Below are positions 33,842 through 46,314 of a stretch of DNA of 64,000 nucleotides, piece by piece. Position 1 is the first letter of the stretch; the number at the start of each line of letters is the position of its first letter. The DNA lies in NCBI GenBank assembly GCA_025200525.1, contig CM045758.1, positions 63,734,598 to 63,798,597 of the forward strand, given 5' to 3'. Made by a program: the position numbers and the translations under genes. The notes beneath the pieces are model-generated. The model searched no databases. It was given only the letters and a program-made list of their open reading frames with translations, and was not told the DNA's origin. This DNA is from Camellia lanceoleosa. Its lineage: Eukaryota; Streptophyta; Magnoliopsida; Ericales; Theaceae.

Positions 33842-35465
33842 TGTCATGATCGGAACCTGCCCCTAGAGGTTTGGATCATAACCAATCAATAATCATGAAA
33901 TTACCTACGGCCTCAGGCAGAAATCAAACCATATTTAATTTTATTGGGCCACAAGCGAAAGTTGAATAATAAAATTTGTACAATGAGCTTGTGTATAAAT
34001 GGCATGAACAAGAACTTCTTATATATTAATAACTCACACTCATACATATATAAAAAGATTCCATATGTCCAAGATCATACATCATTGTCATAGAAAACTA
34101 GAACTTATAAACATATATAGAGGTCAAACATGACCAACAAAAAGGAAACAAAAGGACAAAAGAAACAAAAGCCTCGCTCATGAGGCGCTCATGATAGACT
34201 TCACAAAACCTCGGTATCCTTCACAGGTTCTTTAAGGCTGGACATCTCACTGCTCACCTACATACATATAAATAAGGAGTGAACGAAAGCCCGGTGAATA
34301 ACATCAAAGTAAAAGGTTTATATGACTGAGTTCTAAGAAACAACACAAGCATTTCCATATCACAAACAATTCATAACGGAACGACCTTAGGTCTAACATA
34401 TAACAGATTTATAGAACAGAATTGATCATATCTTAACGGAACGACCTTGGGCCAATCATTTATAGTTGTATAATGACCATTTGGTCAACTCATAAGAGAT
34501 AATCAGACTTATCAGATATTTAGAACGACATTGGGTCCATTTCAGTTATACAGAACGACATTGGATTCATCATACACATTTGTGTAACATCAATCACATT
34601 TATAGATATCATGATGATGAGACAGATAGAAACTCATTCACACTTGCAAAATTATAAGTTCAGAAAACTTACCGCATTAGGATATTCAAAAAATATCGTA
34701 AATAAGAAAATATCTTTACTAAGATATTACTCACAATGATTCGGTTGTTGACACGTCCTCGCGGATGATCCTACACAATTCATAAACACATACACACATT
34801 AAATCATATTGCTTATTCGAATCGTTCTCCAACTTGTTCAATTCTCTTAAGCTTCTTTCTAACTTTTTAATTCATTTAGGATGTTCAATTCAAGCCTAAG
34901 AATGCTCGGAAGGGAATGAGAATGCCAAAATGAGTAAAACATGACTTTTCAAAATATGCTAAAACATGACACTTCCCTCAAGCGCAACATTGGTCGCTCG
35001 AGCGGACCATTTGGTCTGCAAAAGTATTGAATAGTCTAAATCTAGGCTAGATGGTTGCTCAAGCTATTGTGTAAAATAAACGGTGGTCGCTCGAGCGGTG
35101 ACTTGCTCGCTCAAGCCAACTGCAAATGTCTACAAAACTACTAGATGCATGAAATGTGTGCTCGAACGACAGATTGTTTGCTCAATCGGTGAGGCAAAAT
35201 TCTAGAATTTCCAGAACAAAGTTGAGCTTCAAACAAATAGTTTCAAATCATGAACTTGCAGGGCTCATTCATAACTTAAAAGAACACTAGAAACCCTTTC
35301 AAAAACACAATCATGTACTCAATTTCAAACCCTTCTCTCAAAACTTTAAGAATTCTTCAAAATGAAACCCAAATCTTCATAATTTCAATTTTTTTTCCCC
35401 TGAAGCTCTCAAAACATAAAATTTAACTTCAAAACCTTATGAATTATGCATGCATGTGTGATACT
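33842..35465 (-). mobile_element. LTR, family TGTCATGACCC, copy B (truncated)
   Basis: It starts TGTCATGATCGGAACCTGCCCC and follows copies A and C through the CTCGAGC region and the CTAGAATTTCCAGAA segment. It then stops where the Tat array X begins, so its proximal third is missing. It has repeated words ACGGAACGACCTTGGG and AACGACATTGG (34375-34565) in the place where copy C has its GGCC minisatellite. Confidence 0.7.
34985..35205. repeat. Paired palindromes in LTR copy B
   Basis: One pair, CGCTCGAGCG and CGCTCAAGCC (spacer GTGACTTGCT), keeps the 20-bp spacing. Another intact CGCTCGAGCG is at about 34997. Other members have decayed, for example to CTCAAGC and CTCGAACG. Confidence 0.85.
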
Positions 35466-35469
35466 ATAG

Positions 35470-38400
35470 CCTGCTTTTTGTGCTCCTTTCGGATACTACT
35501 AGCCCTATAGTTCAAACTCTTATGGTTCTGAATCTGATTTCACAAGTGCAATGTGAAATAGTGAAAACACAAAAAGAGTCCAAATTCGGCAATTCTTTTG
35601 AAAAATTGATGTTTGAGTCAAATGCCAAAAATGGACTACTTTGCCAGATTACAAAGTCGCAACCTAAACATTTTCGAAAAATTTAGGAAACCCGTGACTC
35701 GTGCCAAAGGCCATTAATCCGTCATCACCAAAGTGTCTCGGCTCGACAACTTAGGTACAAGAGGGGAAGGTCATGAATTGAGCACCTCACTCGCCCGATC
35801 AAAGATTGACCTCTAATAATCATGATGTCATTTTTATTTACATTATATGCTCTTGTTTCTATTAATAACTAACTTACTTTGTGTTGCACATAAGTATAGA
35901 CTAATTTGGAAAAGTTAGAACACTTTAATTTCATGTTTGTTTGAAAATTGTTTTAAATACACGTCACTTGAAAATGTGAGTTTGTATGTACATTAATCGA
36001 TTCATCCCAATGTTAGCAATTAGCCTTCATCCACAGGCAACAAAAGAAATATATCAATTAACCAAATTGCCTCATGGAAAGCATACTCGATATGGCAACA
36101 ATCACACTCATGCAATATGCTAAAACAATAAACGCTCACCTAGTACTCCAAGGCAAGCCGAACAAAGCAAAATAATTAGAAAAACATGCATGCCCCTAAC
36201 TAATGCAATATGACTAATGTGATACACACATTATGTAATTTTAACAGGTTCGACTATGAGCATGGAATATGATCCAGTTCAAAACATGTGATAAATCACG
36301 TATTCAAGCAATGAATTTGAATTTTGACATTAATTAGTATGATGAGCTGAACCCAAATGTACATGAGACGAATGTATGCAAACATGGGAATGCTAATTAA
36401 ATATGATGCTACCATTATAAGCGGATAAATAAAATGAAGAAAGAAATGGAGTTGGAAGACATACACCATTATTACAAATTTTCCCTCATGCAAGAGAGTC
36501 CGAATAAGTGTCCGAGTGTCTGGTTTTAAACTAATTATCACAACAAGAATACTAACTGGCTAAGTTATTACAACAACAACAAGGATATGAGAATGAGTGA
36601 TGAACTAGAAATCTAAGGTAACTAACTATACGATTAATAATAACAACTACAATTACAACTAAATAACTAACCATACAATTATAACTAAATAAACTAGCTA
36701 TACAATTACAACTAGATAACAATAACTACTACAACAACAATAATTAATTACAATAATAATTCGAACAACAATGAGGCAAAACGATTGTATGCATAGTGCC
36801 CAGAAGCTACACTGTCTGCCCAGATTGCTCTATTCCAGCCCAGCCACCGCTTTCTGTTTCTACAAAAAGTCACTGTTTACCAAGCATTGGGAGTTGGCCG
36901 GCTCCAAATGAGATCCGGCCGGGCCAAAACAATGCTAGCCGGCACTAAATTTTGTGTCAAAAAGTGTTTTGTGCTTTAAGGTAAGAACAGTGCAGACAAA
37001 GCCTTTCTAGGTCCTGTCTGTCCCTTTTATACTTCCCTGTCATGTAAACTCCAAGAGAAGGACAAATTCACATTCAAAACCATCAATTAGCACAAGTTGA
37101 CGGCTTGATGATCCCGAGCATGTTTGGACAAATTGATAAATGTGATGAAAGACCACCCTTCCTTCCTATTATGAAGACTTAAAGAGAAAAGTAGACACGC
37201 TCTAAGTCTTATCAACGAATCATGGATTGATACGTTATAATCCTCGGAACGATGGACTCGGCATAACATCCAGCCGAATCCAACCAACTTTAGGCATTTT
37301 CTTGTTGTTGGTTGGTCCAATTTTAAGCCAATTACATTAGTCTTGTTCATTTTAAAATTAATTTGTCCAAAGTGATGTTCAAGTCCACTAAACCATAAGA
37401 AACGTCAAATGAGAAGCAATTCTAAGCATGAAATAGAGCCGATGCCTTAACAATAAACCTCCGTAGAGATTAAGCCATTGAGCATAGGTCTCTTTCCCAT
37501 GCCTTGAATAATCTTCCATCGGTTGAAGTAACTCTAAAAAAAAACCAAAAAAAAAAAAAAAAAGGAAAAGAAAAGAGGGAGGTGGTAAAAATGACTTATG
37601 TAAAATTGATTATTTAAAATGAGACTCTTGACATGAAGATTACAAAGAAAAGCAATCAAAGCATGGGTGACATAACACAACAAGCTAGATACAAAGACTT
37701 ACAGCACAATAAGCTATATATTTAAAGCATATATGAACTAAATAAATTAAAACACCTCTAAAACAGCCCCTAATATGTGAAAACAGTGGCCAAAAGTGTA
37801 TGAAAAGAGTCCAAAAATCCAAACAAAAAGTAAGGAATACAAGACTAGTAAACAAGAACAAGGAGGGGTGGCTAACCCCTCCACCTTTGAGACCTCAAAT
37901 CATGTTTTGTTAGCCTCTTTTAGACTCTTAAAATCAGTATGGAGGTAAAAAAAAAAAAAAAGTGTGAAGACAAGGGTATGAGCTATAGAGTTAGGTGCAA
38001 GTAAGGGTGTTAACCCTTACCACCTTTGGTAGCCATTCAAATCCAAGTTTCAACACTTGAAATAGGATCAAAACTATACAAAAACACAAGAAATAGGTAG
38101 AGAAAGACAAAAATGAAAGCAAGAGAAAGGTGGTACGCTTATACCTCTCAAAAAAGGCAAGCGCTTGTTTGTAACACAAACTTGGCTCAAGCACACTCTC
38201 AAGGTTGAATTGTGATGCACAAGCCTCAACCCGGGCTCCTAGGTTATGATCCAAGGTGGTATATGGTGTAAGGATATGAGTCAAGAGAGATAGGTTTGCT
38301 TAAAGGTGACTTGTATAGGAAGAAGAAGCTCTCTCTTGTGTGTATAGGCTCTTTAGAAAATTTTCAACCCTTAAAACAGAGCCAATAGCTCGTATTTATA

Positions 38401-38769
38401 GAATTTGAGCTAAACAGGTCAAAAATATCTTCAAAAATGGACAGCTGGCCCATTCCCGCCCAGAACAGTGTTTCTCGCCCAAAAGAGCCGGCTGACTTCC
38501 AATGGTTACAATGGCTCCTATGTGGTGGTACGATCGCCAATGTATTCCCCTATTCATCTGTTTCAAACACAGTGCAGGTTGACACAAGGTTCGAAAATGA
38601 ATTTCTGGGGTACATTTAGTGCAAACATGAAATGTTTGGGATTGGTTTCAAAGCTCGAACCTAAATTCCTTCGTTGAGAACTCGAACCACACCTAACACA
38701 ACTTTCATGATCGAGTGCATAGGACCAAACATCCAAGTCTTGTGGGCAGTCAAAAATGAGGTGTCTACA
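35470..38769 (-). mobile_element. Tat/Ogre-like LTR of array X (minus), with primer-site remnant
   Basis: On the minus strand it begins TGTAGACACCTCATTTTTGAC at 38769, right after a purine-rich tract (GTCAAAGAAGGACAAC, 38771-38786). It runs to about 35665, where TTGCGACTTTGTAATCTGG resembles a tRNA-Arg primer site, followed by about 180 bases of 5' untranslated internal sequence. It is homologous to 55795-59190 over its length, in the opposite orientation. A TATA box (TATAAATA on minus) is at 38393-38400. So one LTR of about 3.1 kb is flanked by the end of one element and the start of another. No protein is encoded in it. Confidence 0.75.
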
Positions 38770-38786
38770 GTTGTCCTTCTTTGACA

Positions 38787-40500
38787 GAACTCAAAGTCAT
38801 GAACTAATGTGAGTGAATGTTAAAGGCCAGAGACGACCTATTTGACAAGGCCGTAAGACTTGGGTAAGAAAACAAATCAAAATACAAGAGCTAAAGGTTG
38901 AACTCGAAGGTTGCCATAATATCCTCTTTGCAAGAAATCAAACCTGCGTAATTCTAGGGCAGAATGCAAAAATGATGCAGGAAATATAATTTATGTACAT
39001 GCAATGAAACAATTTAATGAAACAGTTTAATGTAAATGGCAAGCAACGAAATAATGTTGTAGGCAAAAGCAGGTATGCATCGTCTGAACGAAAGCAAAAC
39101 AACTCGAGCCGCGTCTCACACGGAAAGAGGTGAACAAACAGACACGTCCTACGTGAAAAGGATAAAGAAATGCAAACCAAACCATGCCCTATGCGGGAAA
39201 GACGCCAGTTTAACTACGTCTCGCGCAGGGAAGGTGGAGGGCAATGTAACCACCGGGAACATCTAAGGTTTTCAATTGAGGAACTCGATATCCTAACGCG
39301 TCTCATGTGAAATGAGGAAAAGTGGTGTGAACATCAGGCGCACCTGCTACGTTTAACCGAGGTAAACAATCCTAACATGTCTCATGCGACAGGAGGAAGA
39401 GTGGTATGAACACCAAGCACACCCGATGTTTTTAACCGAGTTGGACAATCCTAACGCGTCTCACACAAGAGGAGAAGAATGGTGTCAACACCGAGCGCAC
39501 CCAATGTTTTTAACCGAATTGGACAACCCTAACGCATCTCAAGCGAGAGGAGGATGGTGTGAACACCGGGCGCACCTGATATTTTTAACCGAATTGGACA
39601 ATCCTAACGCGTCTCACACGAGAGGAGAAGGATGGTGTGAACACTGGGCGCACCTGATTTTTTAACCTAATTGGACAATCCTAACACGTCTCACGGGAGA
39701 AGAGGAGGATGGTGTGAACACCGGGTGAACCTAATGTTTTTAACCAAATTGGACAATCCTAACATGTATCACGCGAGAGGAGGAGGATGGTGTGAACACC
39801 GGGTGCACCCGATGTTTTTAATCAAATTGGACAATCCTAACGCGTCTCACGTGAGAGGAAGAGGATGGTGTGAACACCGAGCGCACCCAATGTTTTTAAC
39901 CAAATTGGAGAATCCTAATGCATCTCACGCAAGAGGAGGAGGAAAGGTCAATGAACGAACTCCGAGAGCTTGGTAAAACAAAATTAACCCATCCCAGGAA
40001 GGCCTTGAAGAGTGAAGCCCACGGAGATAATGAAAAACTAGGTACAAAGTGAACACAAGTTTTAACAATTCAAAAACGCATCAATCCAACACGATGCTCG
40101 AATTAGCCAAATAAAGAGCAAGTTTGCCTATCTTGAAGATAGGTAGACCAAAGCATAAATTAACGAAGCGCATAACGAAATAATGGAATAAGTTATGACT
40201 TCGGAACAACTTTAAACAAATTAAAACAAATAATAATAAAAAAAATAAAAAAATTATAAATTAAACAAATTAAATTCTATTTTCTTTTTTTCTTTTCTTT
40301 CATATATATTTTCGTGATGATTTTTTCCTCTTCATTTTTTCCATTTTCCTTTTCCTTTGTTTTTTTCCCTTTTTCCCTTCTCTTTTTCTTCTTTGTTTTC
40401 TTTGTTTTCCTTCCTCTCTGTTTTTATTATTTCACACCTCCCCAAAACCAACTAAAACCCAACACTAAAACACATTGAAATTAACAAAAACCAAACTGGG
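38787..40500 (-). mobile_element. 3' untranslated region of array X
   Basis: Lies between the LTR and the antisense PMD gene. Apart from the tandem array at 39290-39945, it holds AT-rich sequence and a pyrimidine-rich stretch (40275-40440). No gene. Reading on the minus strand this is the region between the extra antisense ORF and the polypurine tract. Confidence 0.6.
39290..39945. repeat. 78-bp tandem repeat (about 8-9 units)
   Basis: The unit begins AATCCTAACGCGTCTCACG, continues with GAGAGGAGGA and TGGTGTGAACACCGGGCGCA, and ends TTTTTAACCGAATTGGAC. Most units are 78 bp, a multiple of three, so the array gives a spurious 26-residue protein repeat (WCEHRAHPMFL). The inverse complement matches the array in the other Tat copy (55140-55215), so it is a structural part of this retrotransposon family. 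Confidence 0.88.
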
Positions 40501-40509
40501 TTTACATTT

Positions 40510-40570
40510 GGAGCCGGCCGGCTCCCAATGAAGTACGACCGGCCTCAAATAGTGTCAGTCAGCTCGCGAT
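40510..40570. repeat. GC-rich CGGCC array upstream of the PMD1 gene
   Basis: Three degenerate units of 22-23 bp (AGCCGGCCGGCTCCCAATG, ACGACCGGCCTCAAATAG, AGTCAGCTCGC) end 358 bases before the PMD1 ATG. The same array type occurs in LTR X at 36885-36950, with units of 22 bp (GGCCGGCTCCAAATGAGAT). Confidence 0.75.
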
Positions 40571-40643
40571 GGCGACAGGGATAGAAACGGTGAAACAACG
40601 ACCTAGCTTGTTTAAAACAACATCAAACCCTCATTCCTCATAC

Positions 40644-40680
<37 letters not shown>

Positions 40681-43600
40681 AATCTCCCCTCTCTCTAGAT
40701 TTTCCCTCTTTTTGTAAAACCCTCGCAAATTTTCTTCGTAAAACGCACTCACTCTACGTTTTGAACCGAACAAAATTTGATTTCGTTGAGTTTGGGGTTT
40801 TTTCTTTGTTTTTCTACTCTCTCTTTATTTTCTCTCTCCTAAGGTTTGGGGTTTTGGAGTTTTTTTTCAAATTTTCACTCAAACTCACTCACTTACTCAC
40901 TTTTTCATTTTTCCCATTCTTTTCACTATGGCTAGTGATGAGGTTCCTCTCCCGAACCCTGTTGTGGGTATTAGAGCCGTCCTCGGCATGGATATAGAGG
41001 CTGAGGACGTACCCCAGGCTATGTTGCCTCCTATGGTCGATATACCATTCGACGAGGACGTCTTACTACGGGAGCCCACTGAGCATCTGTCTGTCAATGC
41101 CTCTACGGTAAACACTCTTTTCTTTGTTTTGAACATATTAAATCTTGTAAACAAATCTCGCACAGTGAATATTGACAACATTCCCACATTACAGGTGATG
41201 GCAAGAAGGATTAGAGGTTATGGGTCTATCTCTGGTCCCGGGCACTGGTACGAGAGGCTTCCAGCAGAGGTGTGCGCATTAGTTGACGTAGCTGGCTTTG
41301 GACCCTTTTGCTTGGGACTAATGGAGATGAAGGCTAACCTAGTACTTCACGGGGCTCTGGTGGAGCGATGGTGGGACACCACAGCCTCGTTCAATTTCTC
41401 ATCGATCTGGGAGATGACCCTGACTTCATACGACTTTGCGATGCTCACTGACCTGCGGGTAGGGATTGGCTGTCCGATCCCGTTCGACCTAGATATGGCA
41501 CAGTGAAGGGCCATGCAGCTCCATCTTCTCGGAGTGATCCCAGACATTGTTGGTCTTGGGATGGTGAGATACAACTGGTTCTTGGAGCACTACTCTGATC
41601 TCCATCCAACTACTTCAAAGGAGGTCACCTAGTACACCCGTGGTTTCTTATGTATCTCCTCGGTACTACCCTGTTTGCGAACAGGGAAAATATTGTGGGG
41701 CTCTACCTCTGGAAGCATTGGTGGATCTACAACGGACGGGAGAGTATGACTGGGGTGGCGCCGGCCTGGCCACCCTGTATTGCTTTGTGAGTTTCGCCTC
41801 CTACCGAAAGGTAGACTTATTTGATGGATACTGGCAAGTCTAGGAGGTATGCTTCACACTTCTTCTTTTTCAATTTACTCGACATTTCTTGTTCATCTTA
41901 TCTGCTTTACTCATTCATTTGCATCTCTGATTCTTATAGCTGCGGGTTTACACATACTTCACTTCCCTAGCTCTGGTTCTAGTACGACCTCTTGAGTTGT
42001 CAATACCCCGTTCTTAGTACTACAACTCTCAGTTCGAGAGGCGTTAGTGCGTGGATCGAGACTTTCCTTATTTTTGCCGCTTCTTTGACACCGTCATCGC
42101 AGATAGGGTAACAACACCAGTCTCTATTTTTCTTCATTGTCTTTCCTTATTATTCCCATACTACCATACTACACTGCCATTTTCATATTGTTGTTTCCAT
42201 ACTACACCACTCTTCTTACACTGCTTTTTCCATACTGTACTGCTATTACCATACTGTTTAACCTTTGATGTTGATTTTTTGCTTTACATATTCTGTCCAC
42301 AGGTTGACTGGCACCGGTGGGTGGGTATTCTTCAAGTGTCACGGGTGATCTATGCTACCGCATGGAAGGCCTCCACCTTGTGGATTCTTTTTGAAGGCCT
42401 CATCGGTAGGGCATACTACTTGGAAAAACGATTCATCCACTAAACCCAGGACCAGGATGATCTCAACGTTTCACATCCTCCTCTTCCCGATATGAGGATT
42501 GCTGATGGTCTTCAAGGTGGGCCTCTGATCGGCCACCTTATGTAGGGAGAGGACGGGGACAGTTACCATGAGGCCAGTGATTTCAATGCATTCTTACAAG
42601 CCCTGGTGATGGCCCCTTTTACTAGAGGTGTGGCCCGTGTACTTCCTGAGGCTGCTGCCATTGATGTTAGAGGTGCTCCTGCCACTGCGATGCCTACTGA
42701 GGTCATATGCATATGGCCGGACGAGGTGATTGAGCAGATCCCCCTTGAGCATATCGAGGAGAGGGACCGCAGGCTGGTGATCACTCCCGGTGTTGAGCAG
42801 GTAAATGCTTCTTTCTTTTTCTGCCCATTGTACTTTCTTATTTCTCTCTACTGTACTTGATTACTCTGCCCCATTGTACTCAAATTTCCACTATTTTGCA
42901 GGTGCCAGCGGCGTACGCTGATGATCTTCTCCAGACGATTGATCGGCTATTCCTCACGGTGCGGAGAATGTAGACTGCTCTAGCTACTCATGGTATTGAG
43001 GTATGCTTTGTTGGTGTCGGTAGTTCACTGTTGTTTCCTGTTTATACTCATATTGGTCTATACTCCTGTTATTCGACACTGATATATGTACCCTTTTCAG
43101 CTTGAGCCGGTGCAAGTGGCACCTGTAGTACCTCCTCTAGCTGGGAGGAGAGGGAGACGAGGTCCAACGAGGGGTCGTGGATGGGCTGACCAGGGGAGAG
43201 GCCAAGCGAGGCAGCGCTCACCTTCTGAGGAGTCTTTTGTTGGGTACACGACCCTCGAGGACAAGGGAGATTGTGATATCCCTGTTCTGTAGTATGCTAA
43301 TCGGTCCTTAATTTGAGTATGATTATGTGTTTAATATGATTTCATGTGCCATTGTGTGAAAATATGTGGTTTTGAATTTCTATTTGTTCACCGTAGGAAT
43401 ATCTGTTTAATTATCTGCTTTGGAAGTTAAATTGAGGGCCTTATCGGCCACAGAACCCGAAATTAATTACGCCATTGTGATTAGCGTAATTTTTAGAGCC
43501 TACGGTGAAATTTAATTGGAAATTGATTCGGATCAGATCAAATTGATTTAATTGGTGAATTAGTGCTCTATTATTATATATTATAATAATATAGCAAGAG

Positions 43601-44289
43601 AGGCCTTATATGAGCACTACACACACACTTAACTCTTCTTTTCTTGTTCATTGAGCCGAATTACTCCAAGAGATAGAGAGAGGGCCGGCCATAATGAGAG
43701 AAAGCGAGAGAATTGTATAGTTTTGATCTTAAAGCTTGGAGGTTTTGAAGGTTACTCAAAGATTTGCTATAAATTGGAAGAATTGAACCTCTAGGTAAGC
43801 TAGTGAGCATGGATTCAAAAGTATAAGTTTGTAAATTGTGTATTCAAGCTAGTTGGGTAATCAAGAGTAAGAATTGAAATGAAATTGAGTTGTTTATGTT
43901 GAATTGAAGGTCAATGTGTGCATGCATAGGTATAATTTCTTTGAATTTGTGTATTTGAGCACAAAATGTATGATCCATGTAAGTTTTAAGTTGAAGCTCA
44001 TGTTTTTAACTATTTCTTCATCATATGAGTTGAGAATGAGGGAGATATGTCACATGCATGTACAATCCATGGGAGTAGGAGTTCGAATTATCATGTTGGA
44101 CATGAGTTTCATGTAATTTGGAACTTGCATGTGATTAATTAGCAAAATTGAGCTTCATTGTGATGTAATTTAGTGTTCGTACCATGTTAGTATATAAATA
44201 TATGGAGTTTGAGCCAAAAATCATGAGTTGAGACCTTTGAACATCGAATTTGAACTCCAAGAACAGTTCTGGAATTTCCAGAAAGTTTG

Positions 44290-44525
44290 ATGCCCGCTCG
44301 AGCGGGGAAACCGCCGCTCGAGCATAAATTTCGTGTTCCCAGTATTTTTACAGAGTTGAATGTCTGCTCGAGCGGAGAAGTTCATGCTCGAGCGAGGAGC
44401 TTTGTAGACAAATCTTCAGCTCAAATGCCAGACTTCACACTCGAGCGTAATTTTCATGCATCCAGCACTTTTACAGACCTTATGGGTCCGCTCGAGTGGG
44501 GAAGTCCACGCTCGAGCGGGGACCC
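44290..44525. repeat. Paired CGCTCGAGCG palindromes in LTR copy C
   Basis: Three pairs keep a 20-bp spacing (spacers GGGAAACCGC, GAGAAGTTCAT with a shortened arm, and GGGAAGTCCA), plus one unpaired CTCGAGCG at about 44450. In LTR sense the spacer consensus is purine-rich on the left (roughly GGGAAGTCCA), and the same holds for copy A after inversion. Confidence 0.9.
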
Positions 44526-44859
44526 TATTTTCTAAAATTTTGTATGCACGTTCTGTGTTTCGTTTTCCGTTCTCTTCCACTTCTAAGCACTCTTAGGCAT
44601 ACATTGAGCATTGTAAATGAGTTAAAGAGATATGAATGAAGCCTAAAGGGGAAAATGTGGATTAAGAATGGATTGAATTGTTAGTGACCCTTTTGTGTTT
44701 ATGGAATGTGTAGGGTCGAGCTCTAGGGCAAACCAACCAACCAATCACTGTGAGTAATATCTTATCAAAGATGCCTAAAATATCTTGTTATCCAATTGCT
44801 TACTTCCATGTAAGTTTTATAAATTTGTTTGGTGGACAACGTTTTGACATGAATAAATG

Positions 44860-45180
44860 GACCAAAGGTCGTTTAACATAGGTGAATGGACCAAATGTCG
44901 TTTTGACATGAATGAATGGGCCAAAGGCCATTTTGAAAAGAATGAATAGGCCGGAGGCCGTTTTGACATGAATGAATGCGCCCAAGGCCGTTTTGAAAAG
45001 AATGAATGGGCCGGAGGCCGTTTTGACATGAATGAATGGGCCGAAGGCCGTTTTGAAAAGAATGAATGGGCCGGAGGCCGTTTGACACAAACGAATGAAT
45101 GGGCCAAAGGCCAGTTTGTTATTTGAATGGGCCAAAGGCTGTTTTGATGCAAATCAAAGAATGAATGGGCCAAAGGCCAG
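44860..45180. repeat. Minisatellite of alternating 33-bp units in LTR copy C
   Basis: Units such as AATGAATGGGCCGGAGGCCG followed by TTTTGAAAAG or TTTTGACATG alternate, about nine copies in all. They make long minus-strand frames (repeated PAHSFFSKR) that are not genes. Confidence 0.88.
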
Positions 45181-45892
45181 TTTGTTTGGAACTGTAGTCA
45201 CTCAACTTAAATTGTGTATATGAATGTTAAATAAAATGTGAATCAGACCCAAGGCCGTTCGGAGTATGTTGTTCTACATATCGTTTGTATCTTCTTATTT
45301 GATATTATTCACTGGGCTATCGCTCACGCTCATTCATGTGTTTGTAGGTGAGCCAAGAGAGGTCCAGACCCAGCCCCAGTGAAGTCTGTGTGGAACAACC
45401 GAGTTTTGGAGAGTCAGCCCTAGTGTCTCACGCACGAGACTCGTCTTCGCCTTTCTGCTATGCTATGTTATTTTTGGTCATGTGGGCGAGGACTTTGCAT
45501 ATATCTGTATATAGTTTTCATGGGTTGACTTAGTTTTCGGATGATCCCGTTTGTACAGAACTTATGCTACTGTATTTCTGTTGTGAGTTATTAATGTATA
45601 TATATATATATGTTTGTTTGTTTGGATGTGCCATGTAAGCACAGCTCTATGGACAAAGTTTTGAACTGCTTCCGTTTGGCCCCCCATTAACTCTGTTAAA
45701 ATACATTAGTTTTGGTTTGAGGCCGTAGGTAATCTCATGATTACTGGTCGGTTATGTCCTTAACCCACGGGGGCGGGTTCGGGTCATGACAGAGATGAGA
45801 TTGACCTGAGATTTAGCAGCCCCAGTGCAGCCGAGGAGGAAGAAGGCGAGGATGAGATGATTTGTTTTCTCTTTTTTTGTTTTGCTTTGTAG

Positions 45893-46300
45893 TTTGAAAC
45901 TAGCTTCAAATAGACCCCTATTTTTATTTTTGAAGACTTTTCTTTTTATTTTGCTTTTGTAAACAATGATCGAGGTTGGACCCGATAGTTTCTAATGAGA
46001 ATATTTTTTGGATGATTTCTTTTGCATATTTGCATATGATGAATGAATGGCACTCGCATGATAATCTTCAGAACTATGAATGTTTGTTCTTGAATTGATT
46101 CCTGAATTAGATAATAACTAAAACTGGTCCAAAAAAAAAAAAAAAACATAATACGACTCGAAAACAAGAAAAAGAAATGAAAACAACCTAAACATACTAA
46201 ACAACACTTGGTATAAACAAGACAAAACTCAAAACACAACCTACGACGAACCAAGGTGAGAACCTGCTTTGTCTGCTACTACTCTGATCTAGGCAAATAA
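45893..46300. other. Junction between Tat arrays X and Y
   Basis: Downstream of the PMD1 stop there is AT-rich sequence with no gene. By about 46300, sense-strand sequence of the opposite array Y begins. The exact junction of the two inverted arrays lies here and could not be placed; an A-run (46130-46146) is a possible boundary. Confidence 0.45.
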
Positions 46301-46314
46301 ACTTTATCCAAACA

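Larger units (their letters stand above)
43272..45791 (+). mobile_element. Solo LTR, family TGTCATGACCC, copy C (plus), inside PMD1
   Basis: It starts TGTGATATCCCTG and ends GGGTTCGGGTCATGACA, with perfect 5-bp copies GAGAT at 43267-43271 and 45792-45796. Removing it restores the PMD1 reading frame exactly (GGA GAT GAG ATT GAC). It has no internal region or second LTR. It contains the paired palindromes (44290-44525) and a 33-bp minisatellite (44860-45180). Confidence 0.92.
40928..45892 (+). pseudogene. Plant mobile domain (PMD) gene, antisense in Tat array X; interrupted
   Basis: Six exons with GT-AG introns: 40928-41107, 41195-41846, 41940-42107, 42303-42800, 42902-43000, and 43101-43271 joined past an inserted LTR to 45797-45892. 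The protein opens MASDEVPLPNPV. The PMD core follows (HWYERLPAEVCALVDVAGFG, MTLTSYDFAMLTDLRVGIG, LGTTLFANR, EYDWGGAGLATLY, RRFFDTV-like segments). The C-terminus is Gly/Arg-rich (GRRGRRGPTRGRG) with an acidic end (AAEEEEGEDE). In-frame stops at 41504, 41631, 41841 and elsewhere lie at positions expected to be Trp or Gln, consistent with G-to-A/C-to-T decay. PMD proteins act in silencing in Arabidopsis and also ride in transposons. This copy lies between pol and 3' LTR, opposite to the element's sense. It is not functional now. Confidence 0.85.

Noticed and set aside
39384..39976. Two plus-strand frames with a 26-residue protein repeat
   Set aside because: They arise because the 78-bp DNA repeat is a multiple of three. 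The array is in a retrotransposon untranslated region, has no promoter or family match, and the inverted copy in array Y has lost the frame.
40569..40997. 142-residue frame overlapping the PMD1 start
   Set aside because: It is mostly a CT microsatellite and leader sequence in another frame. The PMD1 frame with conserved domain and introns explains the region.
44800..45173. Overlapping minus-strand frames with repeated PAHSFFSKR
   Set aside because: Produced by a 33-bp minisatellite inside a solo LTR; open in three frames at once, which argues against coding.
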